Shown: one piece after another, positions 41,572-49,100 of the stretch
Layout of the letters: every line of letters starts with the position of its first letter
Numbering within the stretch: position 1 is the stretch's first letter
Origin: an uncultured Pseudomonadota bacterium
Lineage (GTDB): Bacteria; Pseudomonadota; Gammaproteobacteria; Xanthomonadales; Wenzhouxiangellaceae
Reading direction: 5' to 3'
DNA length: 64,000 nucleotides
NCBI GenBank assembly: GCA_937138395.1
Contig: CAKZPB010000106.1
Coordinates: 45,082-109,081 of the forward strand
Position numbers and translations under genes: made by a program
The notes under the pieces: model-generated
Told to the model about the DNA's origin: nothing
The model's input: only the letters and a program-made list of their open reading frames with translations
Databases searched by the model: none

Positions 41572-42302
41572 GCTTTGGGTTCCCACTCGAACCGCGGTAA
41601 GTAAGCGAACAATGCATCCAGGCCATCGGTCCAGGCGCGACTGGTTTCTGTCAGGAAGGGGTCGTCTTGTTCAAAGCGCAACCGGCGGAACTGGTTGATC
41701 GTATCGGCCTGGTACATGAACAGTTCGATCGGTGGACCAATACTGAGATTACTGCGCATGCTGGCGTCCATCGAGACCAACGCACAACGCGCGGCGTGTT
41801 CCATATCGGAGTCGGGCTGAATGATGCGATCGAGAATCGGTTTACCGTACTTGGTTTCACCGATTTGCAGGAACGGTTTGTCCTGGGAAGCGGCGATATG
41901 GTTGCCCTGCGGATAGACCAGAAAGACATCGGGCGGATGGCCCTGGATCTGGCCACCCAGGATGAACGAAGCCGTAAACGCACTCTGTTCGGCCTGATCG
42001 CTTTGCGCTACCTGAACTTCGCTGGAGATTTCGCCAACGTAGCCGGTCAATTCGTCGAGATTGCTGAACGAATTCAGGTCGTGTTCGACTTCCGGATTAT
42101 CAAGGTCTCGATTCAACTGATTGACCACGGCCTGGGTTGTGGCCAGGTTGCCAGCGGAAAGCAGGACAATCAGCCGATCCGGCTGGGTCTCGAAGCGGTG
42201 CATCTTGGAGTAGATGCTGATGTTATCGACGCCGGCACTGGTGCGGGAATCGGAGGCAAAAATCAGACCGGCGTTGAGCCGCATTGCCAGACAATAGGTC
42301 AT
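41568..42302 (-). CDS. Anbu, bacterial proteasome-related peptidase
   Basis: 244 residues. The N-terminal MTYCLAMRLNAGLIFASDSRTSAGVDNISIYSKMH has Thr2 as the probable nucleophile after Met removal and the D-S-R-T and Lys positions of the Ntn-hydrolase site. RLIVLLSAGNLATTQAVV, SFILGGQIQGHPPDVFLVYPQGN and FLQIGETKYGKPILDRI are Anbu-specific blocks. Anbu is an ancestral beta subunit that forms helical rings. In most genomes it is beside transglutaminase-like, DUF403 alpha-E and ATP-grasp genes; none of these is here. It is cotranscribed with the NTF2-like gene and perhaps aceK. Confidence 0.92.
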   Translation of the reverse strand: MTYCLAMRLNAGLIFASDSRTSAGVDNISIYSKMHRFETQPDRLIVLLSAGNLATTQAVVNQLNRDLDNPEVEHDLNSFSNLDELTGYVGEISSEVQVAQSDQAEQSAFTASFILGGQIQGHPPDVFLVYPQGNHIAASQDKPFLQIGETKYGKPILDRIIQPDSDMEHAARCALVSMDASMRSNLSIGPPIELFMYQADTINQFRRLRFEQDDPFLTETSRAWTDGLDALFAYLPRFEWEPKA

Positions 42303-42385
42303 GGATCCATCGACATTGAAGTCGTTACCAACTCAGCAGTTTAATCCAGCAAGCATAGCAGGTCCCGACCGACTGGCGCGTCGGA

Positions 42386-44851
42386 TCAAGGCCTGATGTT
42401 TTCGTCTTCAAGCTGATCGGCCACCGCTTGCAGCGTCGCAACGAGACCGTTTGCTGAACGGCTGGCACTCGGGGTAAATGCTGCCGCCTCCAAAGCCGCA
42501 ATCAGCTTGGTCAGGTTCTGGCTGACATTCGATTCGTTTGTGCCTTCTGACATTGCCATTTCAGCTTGATTCAGCGATTCGTCCAGCGATCGCACCATGG
42601 GTTCGTCAATGGCTCCGGTGCGATGGAGTTGGTCCGCGAAAGCTCTGGCGACTACTGGATGGTCTGGCCATGCCACCTGGAACTGTTGCTGTGGATTGAA
42701 GCGGTCGCCGTCGATGGCCAATGCGGCCGCCTGGATCTCGGCTGCGCTCAGATGCTCGCTGGGCGTCAGGGAAAATACATCCAGTCCGCGAACGATTTCT
42801 GTTCCGTAAATACGTCCGTTGTACCAGTAGGTGGACCAATAGCCGCCGAGCACCAGTTCCTCTTCATCGACCGGCCCGCGATCGAAATAGGCAATTTCGA
42901 CTGGATTCGACGCGTCGGTGAAATCCATCACCGATAGACCGCCCTGGTACCAGGCCTGGGCAAACAGGTCGCGTCCCGGTACCGGCACGATCGAGCCGTT
43001 GTGTGCAACGCAATTTTCAGTTTCGCTTTGAGGTGCAGGAATCTTGAAGTAACTCTGAAATTCCAGCTGCCCATCGACAATCGAATAGATCGCATTTGCA
43101 CCCCAGGTGAGCGGATCGGATGGACGGCATCGGGGCCGCATACCGCCACCCCATTCGTCGGTAAAGATGACCTTGCTGCCGTCATTGTTGAACGTGGCGG
43201 AATGCCAGTAGGCAAAGCCGGGATCGGTCACGGCATGCAATCGGCGCGGCTGTAGCGGGTCACTGATATCGAACAGGATGCCGTTGCCTGAACAGGCGCC
43301 GGCCGCGATATTCAGGCCGGGAAACACCGTGATGTCGTGGCAATGATTGGTGTCATTGGTTTCCTGGCTGTCGTCGCCATGGTCACCGCCGCGCCAGAGC
43401 CCGGCCAGTGCGCCACTCTCCGGATCGGAAAATACAGCAGGACTGTCGATAATGCGCGCTTCGGCCGGGTTGTCGAGTGGAATTTCTATCACATCAATCC
43501 GGAACAGCGCCGTGCGCTCATCGCCTGGTAACTCGTCGATACAGAAATCGAGTTCCTGCTGATCCCGGATCGACGCCGTGCCCGAGTTGTAGACCACGAT
43601 GCGTTGGTCATCAGTTGCGACTACGGTATGCGTATGTGAACCTCGACAGGTCTGGACCACGCCGACCTGGACTGGTCGCCTCAGGTTGCTGATATCGAAA
43701 ATGCGCAGGCCGCGCAGCCGGTCAGGCGACACATCATCAGTGATGCCTTGCAGGCCGCAATCGACCCGCGCCCGGGTTTCCTCGACCGACATGATCAACA
43801 GGTCACCGACGATCGACACATCGCCTTGCCCGCCTGGACAGACGGTCGATGAAATCAACGCGGGCGGTTGGTCTGGAGCCAGACGATAGATATTGAAACC
43901 GTGATAATTGCCAGCGACCAACACATCGCCGGTAAAGGCCATATCGGTATTGGCAAAGCTCAGTGGTGGCCGGCGGACATCCTCTTCCTCGTCGCGCGCG
44001 TCCGACTCCAGAGGTTCATCCTCGACCGGAACTGCTTCGGTGAGGTCTTGATCGCGCAGCTCGTTCAGCCGCTCCAGCGGCAGATTGCCGGGATTGCCAG
44101 GATCAAAAAAACCAGCGGGCTTGGCCAGGGAGGCGAGTCGTTCGAGATTCGAAATAGAAGATTCGGCATCGTCAATGCCGGCCGCCAGCAGCGCGCGTGG
44201 ATCGGCCGAGATTTCTGACAACATCTCGTTCATGCGCTCGATCTCGGCGGTCTGGTCATTGACGATGTCGCCGGTGAATTCGAACAAGGTCGGGTCGAAT
44301 GCCGAGCCCTGTTGTTCCAGCAGGTCTTCAACCATGGTGATCGCGCCCTGGTGATGAACAATCATCAGTTCCAGGAACAGGCGATCGAATGCCACGCCGT
44401 CGGATGCCGCCAGTTCGGCCATCTGTTCGGGTGTGGCCATGCCGGCCATGTCATGGCTCATATGCATGGCGTGATGATGGGTTGGGTCGGGTACATCTTC
44501 ACCGCGCTCGTCCAGCCAGCGCTGCATGAATTCGATTTCATCGGCCTGGGCGGCGTCGATGCGGCCGGCAATATCGATCAATGGCGCCCAGTTGGTTCGA
44601 TCAGATACCAACGCGGCCATTGCCGTTGCCTGGTGATGATGCGGAATCATGTCCTGCATGAATTCAACGTCGGCCGGAGAATAGCGCGTGGCTGCAATCC
44701 GGGTTGCATCATCGGCGCTGATGGTCTGGCTGGTCTGGCCTGGGGCACCGGGTTGGATGATCGGTGCCTGGGCAAGCACTGAAGCTGAGAAAAATGAACT
44801 CGATATCAGGCTGAACAACATCAGGTTGAACAAGATAAAACGTACTCTCAT
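42386..44851 (-). CDS. Secreted fusion: two DUF305 units plus LVIVD-like beta-propeller
   Basis: 821 residues with a signal peptide. About residues 50-210 contain two DUF305 (ferritin-like, metal-binding) units: FMQDMIPHHHQATAMAAL and LELMIVHHQGAITMVEDLL, separated by a Met/His-rich loop (HHHAMHMSHDMAGM). From about 300 to 690 comes a propeller of LVIVD type with blades such as LRIFDISNLRRPVQVGVVQT, ILFDISDPLQPRRL and LSVMDFTDASNPVEIAYF. Histidines recur at blade junctions (SHTHTVV, NHCHDITVF, YWHSATF, AHNGSIV). A helical tail (about 725-821) follows. The His/Met clusters suggest copper or another metal. Metal role is inferred. Confidence 0.8.
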   Translation of the reverse strand: MRVRFILFNLMLFSLISSSFFSASVLAQAPIIQPGAPGQTSQTISADDATRIAATRYSPADVEFMQDMIPHHHQATAMAALVSDRTNWAPLIDIAGRIDAAQADEIEFMQRWLDERGEDVPDPTHHHAMHMSHDMAGMATPEQMAELAASDGVAFDRLFLELMIVHHQGAITMVEDLLEQQGSAFDPTLFEFTGDIVNDQTAEIERMNEMLSEISADPRALLAAGIDDAESSISNLERLASLAKPAGFFDPGNPGNLPLERLNELRDQDLTEAVPVEDEPLESDARDEEEDVRRPPLSFANTDMAFTGDVLVAGNYHGFNIYRLAPDQPPALISSTVCPGGQGDVSIVGDLLIMSVEETRARVDCGLQGITDDVSPDRLRGLRIFDISNLRRPVQVGVVQTCRGSHTHTVVATDDQRIVVYNSGTASIRDQQELDFCIDELPGDERTALFRIDVIEIPLDNPAEARIIDSPAVFSDPESGALAGLWRGGDHGDDSQETNDTNHCHDITVFPGLNIAAGACSGNGILFDISDPLQPRRLHAVTDPGFAYWHSATFNNDGSKVIFTDEWGGGMRPRCRPSDPLTWGANAIYSIVDGQLEFQSYFKIPAPQSETENCVAHNGSIVPVPGRDLFAQAWYQGGLSVMDFTDASNPVEIAYFDRGPVDEEELVLGGYWSTYWYNGRIYGTEIVRGLDVFSLTPSEHLSAAEIQAAALAIDGDRFNPQQQFQVAWPDHPVVARAFADQLHRTGAIDEPMVRSLDESLNQAEMAMSEGTNESNVSQNLTKLIAALEAAAFTPSASRSANGLVATLQAVADQLEDENIRP

Positions 44852-45058
44852 ACGCGCTCGGTTGATTTGGACAGAACCGCATGGTAACGGATGCGTGGCC
44901 AGGAGTAGACACCGCTGACTGCAGGAGGCGATGGATTGCGGCCCGCCAGTGGCCGGGTCTTTCGCTGAACGACGACATCTGGCGTGCTCGAGAAATCGAC
45001 CCGGCTGAGACCGGTCAGACAGGTATACTTTTCGATCGATTTGTCAAAGGCAGGTAGG

Positions 45059-45072
45059 ATGAATGCATTCAT
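45059..45072. promoter_or_regulatory. 14-bp perfect palindrome upstream of the MBL-pcs-mcr operon
   Basis: ATGAATGCATTCAT, about 40 bp before the first ATG of the operon and 18 bp 3' of a -35-like TTGTCA (45041-45046). It is a candidate operator. Confidence 0.5.
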
Positions 45073-45098
45073 GAACGCCTTACTAGGAATTTTTGCTG

Positions 45099-45110
45099 CG
45101 GACATGTCCG
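45099..45110. promoter_or_regulatory. 12-bp perfect palindrome ending next to the MBL start codon
   Basis: CGGACATGTCCG, ending one base before the ATG at 45112 and covering the place where a Shine-Dalgarno would be (none is visible). It could be an operator or a translation-blocking hairpin. Confidence 0.5.
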
Positions 45111-45111
45111 A

Positions 45112-46071
45112 ATGAGCGGCATCCACACGATCGATACAGGCTATTTAGGGCGGGATGAATTTGCTGCTGCCTATCTGCTTGTGGACGGTGACCGCGCAGC
45201 CTTCATCGACAACAATACCAATGCCGCTGTACCCCGCTTGCTTGCGACACTCGACGAACACCAGCTATCGCCTGAGCAGGTTGAATATCTGATCATTACG
45301 CATGTCCATCTGGATCATGCGGGCGGCACTTCGGCGCTGGCTGAAGCCTGCCCGCAGGCAACGGTGCTGGCCCATCCACGTGCAGCACCACACGTGATCG
45401 ATCCGAGCAAACTGGTTGCCAGTGCCAGCGCGGTATACGGTGAAAAAGAATTTCAGCAGTTGTATGGCACGATTCAGCCAGTGGCAGCCGAACGGGTCGA
45501 AACCCTTGACGATGAGCAATCCATTGTCTTCGGACAGCGGGAGCTGCGATTTCTGCATACGCGCGGTCACGCAAATCACCATTTCTGCATCGTTGATTCC
45601 GCGACGGATGCCATTTTTACCGGCGATGCGTTTGGCTTGATCTATCCGGCTCTCCAGCATCAAGGCATGTGCGCTCTGCCGTCGACCAGTCCGACCGATT
45701 TTGAGCCCGAACTGGCACGTCAGTCCGTTCGTCGTCTGATTGCAGAACGCCCCAGCGCAGTATTCCCCACGCATTTCGGTAAGGTGACCGATATTGAGAC
45801 TGCTGCGGCCCAGTTGATCAGGCACCTGGATTTTGCCGAAGCACTGCGTGATGCAGCCGAGCATGGTGATCGGCCTGATGAACAGCTGGAAGCCTACTGT
45901 CGTGCTCGGTTGCAGGATTATTTTCAAGGCTTTTTCGATGGCCTGGGAACGCTGGGTCAGGAGCCGGATGTCTGGAATTTGCTCTCGATGGATCTCGATC
46001 TGAATGCACAGGGCATCGCCTTTGCGGCTACCAAGCGGCGGCGCAAGGCTCGTCAGGCCAATGCGACCTGA
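45112..46071 (+). CDS. MBL-fold metallohydrolase
   Basis: 319 residues. The metallo-beta-lactamase zinc motif is ITHVHLDHAGG (about 63-73), with the third His in LRFLHTRGHANHHF, the bridging Asp in AIFTGDAFGL, and the last His in AVFPTHFGKVTD. The C-terminal third is helical (ALRDAAEHGDRPDEQLEAYC, DYFQGFFDGLGTLG). It is a cytosolic hydrolase; thioester hydrolysis (glyoxalase II-like) is one option, lactone or phosphodiester cleavage others. It lies 72 bp upstream of propionyl-CoA synthase on the same strand, so the three genes probably form one operon. Confidence 0.88.
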   Translation: MSGIHTIDTGYLGRDEFAAAYLLVDGDRAAFIDNNTNAAVPRLLATLDEHQLSPEQVEYLIITHVHLDHAGGTSALAEACPQATVLAHPRAAPHVIDPSKLVASASAVYGEKEFQQLYGTIQPVAAERVETLDDEQSIVFGQRELRFLHTRGHANHHFCIVDSATDAIFTGDAFGLIYPALQHQGMCALPSTSPTDFEPELARQSVRRLIAERPSAVFPTHFGKVTDIETAAAQLIRHLDFAEALRDAAEHGDRPDEQLEAYCRARLQDYFQGFFDGLGTLGQEPDVWNLLSMDLDLNAQGIAFAATKRRRKARQANAT

Positions 46072-46130
46072 TGAGTCCATGAGGTATCGCGTCATGTCGA
46101 CCATGCACCGGCCCATCCACAAGATCAGCT

Positions 46131-46136
46131 AAAGGA
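46131..46136 (+). promoter_or_regulatory. Shine-Dalgarno of the propionyl-CoA synthase gene
   Basis: AAAGGA, 7 bases before the ATG at 46144; it fixes the start of this very large gene. Confidence 0.75.
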
Positions 46137-46143
46137 CAAAGCA

Positions 46144-49100
46144 ATGCAACACCGCGCCGACCGACAGGACTGGGGCCGTCTGCAAGACGCCGATGATGAA
46201 GCTACGCAGCGCAAACAAGCGCTGGCCGATCCTGGCTCCTATCACGGCAATATCGCTGCAGCCGAGCTGCACTGGTTCGATCAGGATCATCAGGCTTGGC
46301 TTCAGCGTGATCCGAACAGTGGCCGATGGCATGGCTTCGATGCCACAACCGGTAGGGCCTGCCCCGAATCACTGCGACCGGATGATTGGCGGCCATGGCA
46401 GCAATCGTTTGATGATCGTGACGCGCCATTCTATCGCTGGTTCGACGGCGCCCAAACCAATGCCTGCTTCAACGAGGTCGATCGCCACGTGCTGGCCGGG
46501 CAGGGCGCGCGTGAAGCGTTCTGTTTTGAAAGCGATCGCTGGGACCCGTCGAGAAATGCTGGTCGCGGCGGTCCTGTATCGCAGCAATCCATCAGCTATC
46601 GGCAATTGCTGCTCGAAACTGTATTGCGCGCCGAGGTGCTCTCATCGCTGGGACTGAAGCGTGGCGACCGTGTTGCCTTCAACTTACCCAACATTCCCGA
46701 ACAGTTGTACTACACCGAGGCTGCAAAACGGCTTGGCATCATCTACACGCCGGTCTTTGGTGGCTTTTCAGCCAAAACCCTGTCGGATCGCATTTACGAC
46801 GCTGGCGCGCGCCTCGTAGTGACCGCCGATGGCGGCTATCGCAACGCCGAAGTCGTGCCCTACAAAGAGGCCTATGCTGACCCGGCACTGGATAATTTCA
46901 TCCCGCTGAAATCGGCGCTGGAAGCCCTGGCCGAAGTGCTGGACGGGCTGGATCTGGGTCCGCTGGGGGATCGTCTTCAGCAGGCAGCCGCAACGGGTCT
47001 GGCCGGTGAGATCACGATCGAGCGCAGCGATCTCATGCGCGAACTCGGGCGCGCGCTGGCCGAAGAGAGCGCGCTTTCGCCCGAACAGACGGCCTCGGTT
47101 CGCACGACCGTTGCGCGCCGGCTGGCCGCGGTAACTCACACTGTCGAGCAGGTTATTGTGGTGCGCTACACCGGGCAGGACATCGTGCAGCAACCGCGCG
47201 ATCGATGGTCACATGATCTGCTCGAAGCAGCTACATCGCGGGTGTTGGAGCGGGCACGCGCGGCGGGCATTGAAGCGCGTGATCTTGATCAATTGATGGC
47301 GCTGGATGACGCTGCACTGTGGCGTGCGGTGTGTGCCAGCCATGCTGCATGCCCGGTTCCATCCGACTGGCCATTGTTCATTATTTACACCTCGGGCTCG
47401 ACCGGCAAACCGAAGGGGGTTGTGCATACACATGGCGGCTGGCTGTCCGGCATCAGTCATTCGATGCGCACCGTGTTTGGCGTGACGCCCGAGGATCGTA
47501 TCTACGTGATCGCCGATCCCGGCTGGATCACCGGGCAATCGTATTTGATTGCCGCGCCGCTGGCGCTGGGTATCAGTTCGATCGTGCACGAGGGCTCGCC
47601 GCTGTTTCCGCATGCCGGTCGCTTTTCATCGATTATCGAACGTCATGGCGCGACGTTGTTCAAGGCTGGCTCTACCTTTCTGAAAGCCGTCATGACCGAC
47701 CCGGCCAGCACCAAGGACATGGCGTCGTTCGACATGTCAACCTTGAAGGCCGCAACCTTTTGTGCCGAGCCGGTGTCTCCGGCTGTTCAGGAATTTGCCA
47801 TGGACCGGGTCTGCAGGCATTACATCAATTCTTACTGGGCGACCGAGCATGGTGGCATGGTGTTTTCCTGCCCGTATGGTGATGTCAAGACACTGAGCGC
47901 CGATGCCATGACCTGGCCACTGCCATGGATTGATGCTGAAGTGCGCATTGCCGAACAGACTGATGATGTCGGACGCGCAACCAGGTGGCGAACGGCTGAG
48001 GAGGGTGAAAAGGGCGAGTTGGTGATCAAACAGCCGTATCCGTACCTGGCCCGCACCATCTGGGGTGATGCCGATCGGCTGGGTTCGCCGGACTGGCGCG
48101 GCGATCTTGATCGATTTACCGACGTCTATTTTGATCGCTGGTCCGATGGCATGGTCTACACTCAGGGTGACTATGCACGCAGCCATCCGAATGGCGGCTT
48201 TACGCTGCACGGGCGATCAGACGACGTCATCAATGTATCTGGACACCGCATCGGTACCGAAGAAATCGAGGGCGCGATTCTGCGCGACAAGATCCTGCGG
48301 CCGGACTCGCCATTGGGCAATGTCGTGGTCGTTGGCGCACCGCATGACGAGAAGGGTGAAACCCCGGTCGCATTCGTCATCGCCGCGCCTGAACACAAGC
48401 TGCAGGATGAGGATCTTGACCGGCTAAAAGGACTGGTGCGCAGCGAAAAAGGCGTGACTGCAGTGCCGTCGGATTTCCTGGTCGTGTCGGCTTTCCCCGA
48501 AACGCGGTCCGGCAAGTACATGCGACGGACGCTGCGCGCGATCCTGCTCGACGAGCCGCTGGGCGATACCTCAACCCTGCGTAACCCGGAAGTCATCGAC
48601 GAAATCCGCCACACGGTGGCCGACTGGCACGCGTTTGGTCGCCTGGCGGATGCCCGTGATATCGTCCAAACGCACCGCTATCTGCGACTGGAAAACCATC
48701 GTGTCGGCCCGGGTCAGTCAGTGGCGCTGCTGACGATTGATTCGCCACCGGTCAATTCCCTAAACGAGCGTTCGCTGGATGAACTGCATACCGTGCTACA
48801 GCATATCCAGCAGCGGCAGGACACGGTCGCGGTGATTGTGACGGGTGCGCGCAGTGCATTTGTGGCTGGCGCCAACGTCAAGGAATTGCTCGAGGTCGGC
48901 GAGGCGGGCGATATTGAAAGCGCACAAACGCCACCAAACGCTGCACATGCTGCGTTTTCAACGCTGGAAAATATTGGCAAGCCAGTGATTGCGGCGGTCA
49001 ACGGTCCTGCCCTGGGTGGTGGTTGTGAATTTGTATTGGCCTGCGCCTATGTAATCGCCGATGTACAGGCTCGATTTGGCCAGCCGGAAATCAATCTGAA

